Positions 21,915-33,923 of a stretch of DNA of 64,000 bases are shown here, in pieces. The stretch comes from Metellina segmentata (Eukaryota > Arthropoda > Arachnida > Araneae > Tetragnathidae). The number at the start of each line of letters is the position of its first letter. Position 1 is the stretch's first letter. Position numbers and translations under genes: made by a program. The stretch spans positions 116,494,738 through 116,558,737 of the forward strand of contig OX375881.1 of the NCBI GenBank assembly GCA_947359465.1, given 5' to 3'. Under the pieces are notes generated by a model. That model saw only the letters and a list, made by a program, of their open reading frames with translations. It was not told where the DNA came from and did not search any database.

Positions 21915-22790
21915 AAGAGAATTTTTTTATTAATAGGACGTTGGTCCTCCTTTTGCATGATTTACTGCTTGTATCAGACGTGGAATTGCCAAATTCATGT
22001 CACGTACAACATTCAGAGGGATACGTTCCCACTCAAATTGCATAAAAGTCCCTAATTCAGATAGTGTCATTGGAGGGGGAAACGACTGCGCAGCTTGTTT
22101 TCCAAAATACCCCACAAAGGTTCAATTAAATTGAGATCAGGTGAATGAGAGGGCTAGATGATGTGCTCTATTTTATCGTCGCGTTCATAAAACCAGTCTC
22201 GGGCAATTCCACAGGTGTGAATGAGGACTTTATCCTCTTGGAAGACAGGTCGCTTATCAGGAAACACAGTTTGCATCATTGGGTATAGATGGTCGGCCAG
22301 AAGACTGATATAATCCTCTACTGTTACACGGCCATTCAGAACAACAAGTGGATCAAGACCACGATGAGATATCGCACCCCAGATTCCAATATATACGACT
22401 TCAAATAGTATAAAATTGCTTAACTTTGCTTTCAACAATTCAATCCCTTCATATGAGGGAGAATCGATTTCATAAACGTCAGTCTATCCGGTTAGACTAG
22501 TTTCGGATTAGCAAAAGGAGGGCTGAGAGTTCGACACAACCGATTTCGATGTGTACAAAGGATCGTGGAACACTCTTAAAAACTGACGATGACGGGGCCA
22601 TAAATATCCTCACGTTGATGTGTTAGGAAGTTTGGAGAGTGGGGTGTCTGTTCACGTGTGACCCTGTCATCTGACTGTTTCAAAATTGCGTCGTGTTGTC
22701 CTCGGTTATTTTTCTTCGGATTTGATTCCCTACTGTTTCCATTAACCCTTTCCGTTTGGTCAAATGTCACGTAAATTATAACACATTACT
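21915..22790 (-). pseudogene. Tc1-like transposase relic
   Basis: Minus-strand pieces in several frames follow the Tc1 order: VYIGIWGAISHRGLDPLVVL with RVTVEDYISLLADHLYPM, FQEDK..IHT (second catalytic Asp kept, following Asn lost), IEPLWGILENKLRSRFPPP (catalytic Glu in IEPLW), and a terminus like GGPTSY. Frameshifts and stops mark it as inactive. No clear TIRs were located. Confidence 0.8.
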
Positions 22791-22864
22791 ACTTACCCGT
22801 GTCCATTAACAGTTAATATTTGGGTCGAATTGTTAATCGACTGAGTATCCGGTTTATATTGTGC

Positions 22865-23370
22865 TGAAGGTACGTAGGTATTTTAAATAACGTCTTACTG
22901 GAGCAACACATTGTGCTATTTTATGCGCTGATGGAAGTAGCAGACATATATATACATTATATTACATATATGTGTCCAGAGTATCAAATATTGCTTTGCG
23001 TGAAAAGACTCACAAAACAACCAAACACGATTTCGCACCCATTTCCTCCAACAAGATTAAAGTGTCATTTACGACTAGCAAACATTCGTCCTCTAGTAGG
23101 CATGCAATAGTAACAAGTAAACGTTCTGGGAGAGAAATTTTCATTTTGGTGATGGTTAACGACTTAAAATTTAAGTGGGATAATTTTAATCATACTAATT
23201 AAACAAATATAATCGTCTTACGAATTTACAAAGAATGCACCATGACACACATTTTTTTTTATATTATCCACCGTGAATCTTATTACTTCAAGTGTGTGTG
23301 AGTGATATGATGAGGAATTCACCAAAGCACTTTTTGGTAGAATTATAGAAACTCGAAAGACAAATGATGC
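22865..23370. repeat. Dispersed repeat segments
   Basis: 22865-22930 resembles the end of the minus-oriented SINE family. 23040-23280 matches 53930-54170 in order (AAAGTGTCATTT, a TTCGTCCTCTARTAGGCATGC block, then the AACAAATATAATCGTCTTAC block). No coding content. Confidence 0.6.
23204..23280 (+). repeat. 75-bp dispersed repeat (four copies in window)
   Basis: The block AACAAATATAATCGTCTTAC plus a following AATTTACAAAGAATG segment and an AT-rich tail recurs at about 7636-7700, 54115-54180 and 57788-57865. All four copies are in the same orientation. Type unknown. Confidence 0.7.
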
Positions 23371-23377
23371 CATTGAA

Positions 23378-23992
23378 GTGGAAGAAAAGCGGAGAATTGA
23401 AGCCCTTGAAGAAAAGCGGAGAATTGAAGACCTTGAAGAAAAGCAGAAAGAACGAGAGTATAAGTTGGAAAAATTGAGAAAAGAAGCAACTAGTCAAACC
23501 CTGCGAGGTGCAGTTGATAATTCTAGACCATCGAATCGAGACTTGACCAAGATTCTTCCGAAATACGACATGAAAGATGATATGAGTCTTTATTTAATCT
23601 TGTTCGAGCGACAGGCAACTTTGCTGTCGCTGGGAAAAGAAATGTGGGTATCTCACCTATTAAGTTTGATCCCCCAAGAGATTGCTGATATAATAGCCCG
23701 TGAACCAGCTGACCTAGCTACAAATTATGATCAGATCAAAAATATTCTGTTAAAAAGGTTCAAACTAACACCAGAAAGATTTCGACAGTTATTTAGGTCA
23801 CACCATAAAGCAGTTGATCGGAACTGGGGGGATTTCTATCATGAATTGTCTACTTATTTCGATGGATGGATTTCAGGTTGTCAGGTCCTTACTTTTGAAA
23901 AACTGAGAGATTTGATCATCACAGATTTGATGAAGAAAAAAACACCATCCGAATTTAAAGATATGTATTTAAGAGAATGGACAGAAATATAA
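23378..23992 (+). pseudogene. Gag of the second Ty3-type element
   Basis: 204 codons. Residues 1-40 are a Glu/Lys/Arg coiled coil with two EEKRRIE repeats. From about residue 60 a capsid-like domain follows (LPKYDMKDDMSLYLILFERQ, LTPERFRQLF, WGDFYHELSTYFDGW), similar to Gag of arthropod Ty3 elements and the SCAN fold. Coding continues in another frame to about 24147. Confidence 0.8.
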
Positions 23993-24143
23993 ACTCCCCT
24001 ACAGATTTGGTGGAACTGTTGGAGAAGTTTGAAGACGTTAGACGAACTGTGAAACGAAACCCTGTCTTTGCGAAAGACAAGTTCGAGGGTCGAGTTCAAA
24101 ACAAGTTTGAAAAGACCGATAATCCACCAAGGAGAATGATACC

Positions 24144-24533
24144 ATGAATGGTAAAGGGGTTAAGATAGAACGAAGATTTTCAGAACAAGACCCAAATCCG
24201 GAATACGACCGCAGGAGACAGATGCGGTGTTTTCATTGCAACCATCCTGGTCATATCCGACCAAATTGTCCAAAGTTGAAGAAACCGTCGGAAACTGTAA
24301 ATTACATTTTGGACCAAGAACCTGAGAAATACCTGGAACCGTATATCATGAAAGGACAAATAAACGGTCAGGATATAAATCTACTAAGAGACACCGGAGC
24401 GACCATTGACATTGTGTGTCGGAAATTGGTGAATTCAGCTGACATGACGGGTGAACATGTTTGGGTACAGCAACCTTTGGACTCTAGCTCAACTTGTTTA
24501 CCTCTTGCTGAAGTTTTGGTAGAGTGTGTGTGA
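24144..24533 (+). pseudogene. Zinc knuckle and aspartic protease
   Basis: CFHCNHPGHIRPNC is a complete CCHC knuckle. The retropepsin active site appears as LRDTGATIDIVC about 60 residues later; Asp-Thr-Gly is intact. The frame ends in a TGA, and the rest of the protease (VIPDELDRGRYLLGN) continues at 24526-24882 in another frame. Confidence 0.85.
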
Positions 24534-24882
24534 ATTGGGAAAAACGCTGACTAAAGCTGCTGTGATTCCAGATGAACTAGACCGCGGACGATATCTTTTA
24601 GGGAATGGGACTGCTGCCTTGTTAAAAAGGGAATATTGTCAATCTGTGGATCAAATAAATGCAGTACTGACAAGGCATCAGAAAAAAGTGAAAGAAGGGA
24701 AGAATCTCTCTCAATCTTTAATTAAAGAATCCGAAAGCCCTATCCCAGCCGAAGAATTCATTACATTGGAAAAAAATGAAGTGGAAACAGGGGAAGTAAG
24801 TGACGAGTTCACTCAGGTGGCAGAAGATAAAGATATCACTGAATTGTTAAAAGTGGATACTGAGCAACTAATCAAGGCTTAA
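24526..24882 (+). pseudogene. Protease C-terminus and acidic linker
   Basis: AAVIPDELDRGRYLLGNGTA resembles the distal protease segment of spider-type Ty3 elements. A charged linker ends DITELLKVDTEQLIKA before a stop; the integrase frame resumes 16 bases later. This linker occupies the place where RT would stand in a standard Ty3 element. Confidence 0.65.
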
Positions 24883-24897
24883 GGTGAAGATGAAGAG

Positions 24898-25536
24898 ATG
24901 AGCTCTCAAGTAAAACAAATCCAAAATGGAAACCCTCCTAAGGATTTTGAACTGGTGAAAGGCCGACTTTTGGTAAAGATCAAGAAGGACAAGAGTGGTA
25001 TCGAAAGGAAGCTCATCGTCGTGCCCATAGAGTATCGAGAGAAGATACTGAAATTGTGTCATGAAGGCACGTCAGGTCATCTTGGGACCACCAAGACCAA
25101 AGACAGAATGACCAAGTACTTTTTCTGGAAAAACTGTTACAAAGAAGCAGAGGACTTCGTGAAGGCTTGCGATTCCTGCCAGAGAGCTGCAAAGGCAAGG
25201 GACAAGAAAAAAGCGCACATGACTCTTGTTCCAGTGATTACTGAAGTTTTTTCCCGAATTAATATTGACGCTGTAGGACCTTTGCCCGTGACGGACTCAG
25301 GCCAAAGATACCTGATTACGGCAATGTGTGTGTCGTCGAAGTACCCAGATGCTGTGGCAGTTCCAAACATAACATCTAGATCCGTGATTAATGCTCTCCT
25401 TCAGATTTTTAGTCGAATGGGTTTTCCTAAGGAGATTCAACACGACCAGGGAACCTCGTTTATGAGCGAACTCACATTGGAATTTTTTGAACGTTTCAGC
25501 ATCAAGGTGGTACTGGTGAAAAAATCAAATTTTTAG
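24898..25536 (+). pseudogene. Integrase, truncated
   Basis: An H2C2 zinc-binding domain (CHEGTSGHLG ... CDSCQRA) leads into the catalytic core, with the first Asp in RINIDAVGPLP and the second in QHDQGTSFMS. The frame ends about 25 residues later, before the catalytic Glu would be expected. Downstream DNA is unrelated. Confidence 0.9.
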
Positions 25537-26404
25537 GTATGGACCTGTAAAATTTTCCACAGATTTAAAATCCGTTGAAAAGTTTACTCTATCTTTAACA
25601 ATCCGGGAGATAGAAATAAGAAATTAAAAAAAAACAGTTAAAATTGTATCTTTTTTGTTCGTCCCCTAAAATCTTCTTTCTGGGATAATGAAAGGGAAAA
25701 AATAAATTTAGAATTGGTAACATGTTTATGCTGTTGCCATTCTAAGGAAAACAATAATAAATAAATGTCAATAAATAAATTTTAAATGTTCTAGATTAAA
25801 TTTAAAGATTCACAGTCTGGACACAAAATCTGCAAAAAAATTACTACTACCAGTGCTAAATTTCATCATTGTAGATTCGTCAGGACACTACTTTTAGAGA
25901 TATTACTTATATCTTTAATAATAGTAGAGATGCAAGTACATTTGGTCTCATAATTACTATACGAGGTTTGCCAGATGTTTTTAAAACTTTTGGTGGCCCT
26001 TAAAAATCGCAATAATGAGTAAAATTTAATGTAGCTCTGAAACTAATTATCAGAATGAGCTGAAATTTGACATGGCCATTCTAGAAGTCGTTCTGAATCA
26101 ATACGCATCAACATATATTAGAAAATTCCATTTCATAATTTTTTCTAACATTGATTTAATAATTATTAATACACAAAAAACTATTTTTTTACGTAATATA
26201 TTAGGTGGGTTTTGTTTGGTGTGTTTAAGTAGTGAGCGAGACATAATGTGACTGTTTGTATGGCAGGAGTTTAAATATCAATTGTTATAAATATTAACCA
26301 GAAAAACTGAATCTAAATATAGCTGGGCAAGTAGAAAAATCTGTTAAACTTCAAGTAAAATTTCCATTAAATAGATTTCCAGTAGAAATCGTCGTGTCAC
26401 CTCT
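25537..26404. other. AT-rich region without genes
   Basis: GTAGATTCGTCAGGACACTA near 25890 resembles the Helitron 5' region at 57.6 and 63.1 kb (in reverse), but no Helitron terminus is present. Confidence 0.45.
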
Positions 26405-26567
26405 TTAACCCTTAACTTCTGTGTCACAAACCGTATCGTAACTAGTGTGGAGGGGTCTCACAGAACTCGCTCACTAAAGTGCGTATAAAGTTGATTAATA
26501 TAATATATAAACGGAATATTATTTAAATAATTATTATTTATACATTTTAAATTTAGATAATTCGATT

Positions 26568-26955
26568 CTAAACATGAAATACATTTCTATTACTATATAC
26601 GTTAAGTAGATTCCATATCTCTTCAAGCTCAGCTTTCGGACCTAATTTTGCAGGACGTTTCAACCCTGGAATTTGTAAAACCATGTTGTGTTTAGCTGCG
26701 GTTTTTCTAACGGCAGGATTAAATCTCCCCCCCCCCCGGGCATCCCATTTCAAGTTACTTTTTCCTTAGAAATATTCTTCTTGTGAAGACGCACTTGAAA
26801 TGTCTTCATCTTCATCCGTTTCGTGTTCGCTTTCAATAATATCATCCGAAATTTCACTGTCCCACTACTCTATTTCCGACCAACTATCAACAATAAACTG
26901 AATTTCTTTTTGTGTAAGATACACAGGTCGTTTTTATTAAAGTTTGTTGCCATTT
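26568..26955 (-). pseudogene. piggyBac transposase N-terminal remnant
   Basis: From an ATG near 26953 the minus strand gives a short start, then, after a frame change, an acidic segment (SEISDDIIESEHETDEDED) typical of piggyBac N-termini. The entry motif of the family follows as VLQIPGLKRPAKLGPKAELEEIW. Stops and frame changes break it. Confidence 0.7.
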
Positions 26956-27072
26956 TAGGCTCTCCGCCGAAATTCCCTACTCTAACTTAGACGATTTCTT
27001 TCAACAAGAACGGTACCGCAAATGCCGTAAAAAGGTCTAAGAGACCACGCACGAAATGCAAAGAGTGTAAAA

Positions 27073-28402
27073 CACTCTATAACAAAAACCTCGACGCACC
27101 ATGAAGTAATCAACCGATTGATTTGAAATTTTGTATGCAAAAATGTTTTGACCAAATGTACAAATGATTAAAATTTGGTGTCCAATGAATGAATATTCCG
27201 ATCTCCAGAGCATCAGAACTGCGCATACAGCAGATGTATATAAGGTGTTGTTCTTGAACTGTTGTTAAAATTTCTGCTGGAGTGCGATTTAGGATACCTT
27301 TCAACGACTGAAAAAATGCCTCGCCGCAGGATTAGAGCTCATTACGAGCAACTTTCAGAGTTTGAAAGATCTCGTATCGTTGGAATAAAAGAGGCAGGTT
27401 GGGCAAATCGGAGAATCGCTCGTCATGTGAGTCGAAGCAATGCGGCGATTAGAAGATGCTGGCAAGAGTGGGTGGACCATAGCAGATTTCAGCGTCATGA
27501 TGGTAGCGGTCGACGTAAGGCCACATCAGATCGCGAGGACAGAGTGACTGTCAGGACAGCTGTCACAGCGCTTGATTCATCGCTATCAACCATCAGTCGT
27601 GCGACCCAAACACGAGTGTCCACCATTACCATTCACAGAAGGCTGAGAGAGCGAAATCTACGATCGTACCTACTGTTACGCCACCTGCCACTCACGCCTT
27701 CACACTGTCGAGCCAGATTACAGTGGTGCTTGGCTCCATCATGCTGGAATGATGCTGACTGGGGGTGTATAGTCTTTAGCGACGAATCCCGCTTCCAACT
27801 GTGTCCTGACGATCATTGAAGACGTGTCTGGAGACGCCCAGTGCAGCGTGCCGATCCTGCCTTTACTATTGCACGCCCCACGGGCCCTCAACAAGGAGTT
27901 ATGGTCTGGGGTGCCATTTCTGAGACCTGTTTGCTACCGTTCCTTTCGCCGTACCCTGGGCTTATTTTTCAGCTAGACAATGCCAGACCACATACAGCAC
28001 GTGTTGCTATGGACTGTTTTCAAGCTTGTCAAACACTTCCTTGGCCAGCCAGATCACCAGATCTCTCTACCATCGAGCATGTCTGGGATATGATGGGAAG
28101 GCGACTGCATCCGGTTGGGAATTTTGATGACGTAGTCCGACAATTGGAGCATATTTGGCAAGAAATACCGCAGGATACCGTCCGGGAGCTTTATCGGTCT
28201 ATGCCACGCCGTGTGGCAGCTTGCATCCAGGCTAGAGGTGGGTCAACACCTTATTGAGCTCGTTACTTTAACTCTGAAATAATTCATTCAATTGTTCTGA
28301 AATTTAATCAATCTCTAATCTGTATATAATTTTCCTATCCACCAATTTTTGTCTTCATCGGACAACACCTTCTTAGTCCGTCGATTTTTTTGTTATAGAG
28401 TG
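27073..28402 (+). mobile_element. Tc1-like transposon
   Basis: 1330 bp with TIRs beginning CACTCTATAACAAAAA at both ends and TCGACGSACYAWGAAG-like inner parts. A TA lies at 28403-28404; on the left a TA stands three to four bases outside the TIR. It carries one transposase frame and sits inside a piggyBac relic, so it is the younger of the two. Confidence 0.9.
27316..28257 (+). pseudogene. Tc1-like transposase, one stop and an in-frame deletion
   Basis: From ATG at 27316 a single frame of 314 codons runs to TGA at 28255, with one internal TGA at 27817-27819 (probably from CGA). Helix-turn-helix regions (residues ~12-50, ~75-115) are followed by FSDESRF, WGAIS, QLDNARPHTA and SPDLSTIEHVWDMMGRRLHP. 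The last Asp and Glu are 34 residues apart (DD34E). About 25-30 residues between WGAIS and LLPFLS are missing in frame compared with the usual length of about 340. Catalytic residues themselves survive. Confidence 0.9.
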
Positions 28403-28560
28403 TAGTTGGGGCGAAAAACCAGTCTTGGAGAGCGGCTTCTGTTGGACGTAGTAGGAAAGTACTGAATAGGTCAGACACCAATATTTACTTTAAAGAGTGA
28501 AAACGACCCGTCAAAAATGACTCGGGGTCTGTTAGACCTATGACAGCAGTTAAAGGTTAA

Positions 28561-31500
28561 AGTTATTGTTACCTTAAAAAACCCATAATGGTAATAAAAT
28601 TAAGCGACCAACTCGGAACAATAGATCTAAGCTATCTCATTCAATTAAACTGATAAAAATATTTCAGCATTTTTAACCGACTTTTAAAAAAATGAAGTAC
28701 TGAAATTCACTTGAACTGAATGAAAAGTTGAAATTAAATTCAATTGTAAATTTTTACCTATTTCCATTCTTATTTATTACAATTATTTTTTAAATCACTG
28801 TTAATTAGTCTTGGATCATTTTTTTCTGTCTATTAAGTATTTAATCATAAAAAAAACAAAAAAAACATTGCATTTTTATTTTTTATTATAGATATTTTAC
28901 AAATCTTGCTGTTTCAAATATTTTGTTATAATTTTAAAACCTACTCCAACACCATTTTTGCTGCAACAATTGGACCAAAATTAGGAGACAGCTTCGGTAT
29001 TGTGGAAGAATTTCTCTTTACCCGGGTTTCCCTGAAACATCATAGCATCAAGTATATATTTAGTGCTGAGGCACATTAAAAAACAAACTCTAAATAGACT
29101 AACCCTTACGCTGTGGCAGGTAAATATTTGTTACCACTAAAATTTTGTTTATACCAGCGGCATGGTATTGTTCTGTGTACTGTGGATTTAATACCAATTT
29201 TATTTGACCTGTGGCATCGAAAACCATTTACGAGCTGTAAGCGACAGACATTCTAGAGGGTCTCTCATTTTGGTGGTTGGCCCCTTACCCTGCCGACCGT
29301 GAGATGTGAACACTTTTCGAAAAACAGAAAGTGATATATTTTCTCGCGCCACACAATACTATGAAAGGAAAGCGTCAAGCGTAAATGCTATCGCTGCAGT
29401 TTGGTGATTAGGTAAGGAGCATGGAGATGCAGGAAAAAAGAGAACTATAGTGAGACGATTGAAAAATCTAAGGGCCGCAGTGTAAACGTTAATAAATTGC
29501 TACCAAGAACGTAATTAATACTAAAACAAAGCAAGAAAAGTTCCTAGCATTAAATTCAAATGGACTACTGAGTTACTTTCATACAAACTCTTGACTGATC
29601 AATTCATTCGTTCCAAGAAGTATTATATGCTTCTAGGTAGGTATTTACAAGAAAAATTTACAACTATCCTTTCCAGTAGAAATCATGTTTCTCCAATGAG
29701 TCTTCGAAGCAGTAGAGTGATAATTAACTTCACTGGTTTACGATAATATTTTCAAAAGATTCTTCAGTTTTGGAGAAGTTTGAACTATTAAGTATATTGT
29801 TTAGTGACTGTCGACTCTAGTATTGGATTCGAGAATTATCAATACTTATAAACTCAGCGGCATGCGCTGATGAAGCTTAATTAGAGGTCAAATCAAATAC
29901 CATAGTTGAAATGAAAGCATTTTGAAATTTTTAATCAGTATGAATTATAATTCTGCTATAAAATCAAGATCCCGTACGCTATATATTATCTACAGAACAA
30001 AAACATTATATTGTGTATGGAAAGTTTCGAAAATATTAAAGACTGGTACCATTATTATGATAAACCAGCTATTCAAATTCTGAAGAATGTCGTATTTATT
30101 ACGGATTTAAAAGCTTCCTTACTTATAATTCTCATGTGTTTTGGTAACTGTAACTACATTTCTTATAATCATACGTTTGAATTCAATTTAACACCTTTAA
30201 CATACACATATTGGTATTATGAATTGAGAAATAAATGTAATTCAGTAGAATCTTTACAAGCCCATCACATGACTGCGAATATTCTCACTTTATTCATTAC
30301 GAATGCTGCAAATAAAAAAATAAGAAAGCAGATTTATAAATTGTGACAATTGAATTATGAAGACGCATTTTTTCTTCTTAAGCCTACGTGAGAAAACGGA
30401 GAGATTTAATTGAAAATGCTGTAATAATCATAAGAAATGTTGTAGCAAATAATCAGATTTTTTTCAACTTCATGTTAAATTATATCTTCATAAATTTAAA
30501 GATGGAATTTTAGCGAGAAGCTTATATGTGAGAGTTTCTTCAATGAGAGGTAAATATTACTTTTGAAAGAAAGTATGATTCTTATTTCAAGAGACCCTAT
30601 ATTAATTTGGAGCAACATGCAATTTTTTTGTCATTGTTGTTATGGTAACTGTAACTCACGTCTTTGATTTTCAAATGTTATTTACTTTTTTAGACTTCCG
30701 CGGATTTGTGCATCGCTTGGAATCAGTACATCTGCTATTATACTGATAAAACCATTTGTTACTGAATTCTTAAGAATTTTAATTACGATGACTAGTAAAT
30801 GGAACTTTATATTTGCTTTATCGCAGCTCATTTGATGTTTTAAAAATGTTCACCTTTTCATTCTTTTATTATTCGTGAAAAATCCTAATGGTGCAGCAAA
30901 AACGTGATTCCAAGATAACATTAAATGGTAATGCCTAGTTGAGATATGCATAGCAGCTATTTGATGAAAACAGTCAGAACAATTATTACTAATTTGCGAT
31001 AACGGGTATTATCGACTGCTAATGAATTTTTGTAGCAACAAAGTATAAAGAAATCAGATATTATTTTTCCTGTTAAGCAAATCCTCTCTCATTATCCACA
31101 TTGGGAAGTAGTTTATCATAGTAGATTAAGTGACGTTTCATGTTTAATATAATTGGCGTTAAGAATCAACAATCCTATATAAATCAGAAATTCTTTCTGT
31201 GTAAATTTTACTGGCGACCAACTGAAATCGTGTACCAAAAACAATCCAAGGTAAATCACGTAAGGAATACTTTGTTGATTGCCGTTTATAAAATACGTAC
31301 TGCGTAATATAATGAAGTTTCAACAAGTAAACAAAAACTAGTTTAGTAGGTCAGAAAAACCTTTCATATTAACAGTTTGTCGGTGTCTAATGACTAACAC
31401 TAATAGTGAAATATCAGTACTTATTACTGATGTCTAGTAATGCTATAAATGTTACTCAACTTTCGTAAATTATCAGAAAATACAAATTTACCAATTTTCA

Positions 31501-33614
31501 AATAAATTGTAATTTATTTACTTATTAATTGAATTAATTTATTTGTATGAAAAGTTTAGTTACTTCAAAAATAGTTTATTTATAACGTTTATCGATGTCG
31601 GTTTATAATTTTCATAATAGATTCTAACTGTTAGTTTATAATAGCACTGTTACATGTATTGAATTTATGATAACATTTAATTGTAGCGAAAAAATGGTAT
31701 TATTACATATAGGGGGCTTTTCCGAACAATAACTTTTAAGAACAATCGACAGCAACGGGTGTGAGAAAAGAGTATACATATTTTAATACCTGCATTTTTA
31801 TTACATTTCGCAACTCAGCTTTTGTATGGTAAATTTAAAATATGGACTTAAGTAGAGTCCTATATCACAATCGGTACAAAAATATCTTTATTCTTACCTC
31901 CTCTGTTTTCCGCTACCATCGTTTTTTTTTAGCAACACACAAAGCACTGCCTCGTCTGTCTCAGTTTCTTTTCGGTGGTGGAATCACTTCTAAAAAGTGT
32001 CTCGTAGTCATTCGTACGGGAATCGGCTAAATTCCTGGTCGTTCTTTTTTATCATTCACTATGTCATGCCTTTCAAAAAGCCGATCAACTACGTCCAGTC
32101 TGAAATTCAATTGAGAGTATTTTCTTCCATAGTCCTCTAGCGATGTCCACTAAAGAACTTTCGCAGCTTTAATAATCGTTTAGAGAAATCTCCGATATTG
32201 TTTTGAGCCGCTCACTGCCACTCATTTCTCTTTTATTTTTGTACATGATTTTAGATTTTGATGACGGAATTTTTAGCAAAATATCCGAACCAACTCGATA
32301 ATATCGATAGAAACACAAGTATTTTCAGTATTTTATTTTACATGCATTTTTTGTTTTTCAGATCATATTGGAAGGATCAGTTTATGCGACGACAGTTACG
32401 GCAAACAACAGTATGGCGACAGTTGACAGTTCTTTTTTAGAGGTGAATACGTCTCAAAATTCAGTGTGGTACAGAAGTCAACAATACCACTTGCCACCAA
32501 AGAGATTGCCAGCTTTTTCGTACTTTTGTCTCTTAAATAATAAATCATAATCTGATGACTTAAACTGCGTTGGATAAAAGTTTTAAGACCGTATCAATAA
32601 TGCATGGCTGTTGGTGAATACGTCTAGTGCGAAAAATTGCTCGACCACGTCTTAGAAAGTAACAAAAAATAAATACTTTTGGTAGAGAAATTAAGACCTT
32701 TTTAATTTGTTATTAATCCGCAACCTCAACAACTACTTTCCATGATTTAGATTGTATCGGCGTCTCTGGGACAGCTCCTGGTTGTCAGATATTTCAAATA
32801 ACATCGCACTGGGAACAACAGTACGGGCTATTGGCGTGATCAAACCCGAATGGAAATACCCGAGGACAACAGCACGTGATTGTAAATAACAATAAGATGA
32901 CAACATCACTCCTGGGCTGGCATACCACTCTCCAAAATTACACACTACAGCAGTTTCAGGATATTAGTTTAAAAAATTTTACCTTTGTCAAAAAATCGAC
33001 ATAATGTGTTTACTACTTGCAGTTAAGCTAAGAGAAAAGTTTGATAACTGGTTCTATAGTTACTTCAAAGAAAATTAGTTTTTCAGTTTCGAAATACTTA
33101 TGTTGCGAATTTTGTTCTAACTGGCAGATATATTTTAAAGTTGTTATTTTTATGTTCATCATTCAGGTCATTTAATTCGTATAAAACCATATATTTATAT
33201 CATGATTATGATATTTAGAAATAGCATAAATTCTACTTAAAAATTAACTCTATTAGTACTTGTTAGCACTTCCAAGAATACCAGCAATTAAAAGTTAAAA
33301 CAATTTCTTAACTAATTTTGTGTTTGGCTTACAGGAAAGAATAACTAGTATTTATGTTAACATTTTTATATATTGGTGTGGAAAAATTATGAACGAGACG
33401 GTTTATCTAATGTTTTAACAAATGTGTGCTAAATGGACGCAAATTATATCATGAGATCTCCAAGATGTAAGAACATAGGAAAAGTAAAAAAACTTTCCAA
33501 AAAAGAAGTCCAAATGATTAAAAAGGAACTTCATTGAAAATATAGCATGGAGCACAATTCGACAAAAGCCCAAAACATTCATGTCATAGGTGTCCAGCAT
33601 GAAAATTCCAGCCT
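28561..33614. other. Long AT-rich region, no assigned genes
   Basis: One 111-codon plus frame at 30011-30346 has a hydrophobic stretch but no domain or codon bias that I recognise. A plus frame at 32258-32550 lies after an acceptor-like TTTGTTTTTCAG at 32361 and could be an exon, but no matching donor or family was seen. A minus SINE fragment lies at 32745-32960. Confidence 0.5.
32745..32960 (-). repeat. SINE fragment
   Basis: Minus-strand copy with the GGAGAGTGGTATGCCAG block and the CATCTTATT/ATTTACAATCACG region in family order; similar to 19140-19345. Confidence 0.6.
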
Positions 33615-33923
33615 TTAGTAGTGGATTTGATCACCCCTGACAGCAGTGCAGGAATTACATCGTCTGTCTATGCTGAGATCGAGGTTGTAAACAAGCTGTT
33701 GAGGCATTGCTGCCCATTCCTCTGGTGGTTGGTGACGTGCTCCCAAGCGTTTAACTAAGGTGTCCCATACATGTTCGATTGGATTTAGATCCAATATAAT
33801 TGCGTCCGCTGCGGTGGTTGCTTGTGGACGACCACTGCTGAACCTTCGGACAGCTGTTTCTGTTGTTTGAAATGCTCTCCAAACTCGTGAAACGATGCTG
33901 TGACAAGACTCAATAAGTGGCAT
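33615..33923 (-). pseudogene. Tc1-like deletion derivative
   Basis: One 102-codon minus-strand frame joins the helix-turn-helix of a Tc1 transposase (VSRVWRAFQTTETAVRRFSSGRP) directly to its C-terminus (LNPIEHVWDTLVKRLGARHQPP ... LVYNLDLSIDRRC). About two thirds of the enzyme, including the first two catalytic Asp, is deleted without breaking the frame. Confidence 0.85.

Larger units (their letters stand above)
23378..25536 (+). mobile_element. Second Ty3-type element, Gag-protease-integrase order
   Basis: In order: a coiled-coil Gag N-terminus, capsid, one CCHC knuckle, an aspartic protease, then about 120 residues, then an integrase zinc finger and core. No reverse transcriptase or RNase H lies between protease and integrase. 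Either RT was deleted or the element belongs to the Gmr1-like group, where integrase precedes RT. Coding frames are broken near 23990, 24140, 24530 and 24880, and the integrase stops before its glutamate. No LTRs found. Confidence 0.8.
26409..28556 (-). mobile_element. piggyBac-like relic carrying a nested Tc1 copy
   Basis: TTAA at 26405-26408 and 28557-28560 flank ends that read CCCTTAACTTCTG and, in reverse complement, CCTTTAACTGCTG. TTAA targets with CC-YTT starts are typical of piggyBac. A minus-strand N-terminal transposase remnant lies at 26568-26955. The Tc1 element at 27073-28402 inserted later into its 5' side. Most of the transposase, with all catalytic Asp residues, is gone. Confidence 0.75.

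Noticed and set aside
21854..22055. Small proteins starting MYVYIYIYIY
   Set aside because: These are translations of a TA microsatellite.
30011..30346. 111-codon frame with a hydrophobic stretch as a gene
   Set aside because: AT-rich, no family resemblance, no clear splice borders; consistent with chance.
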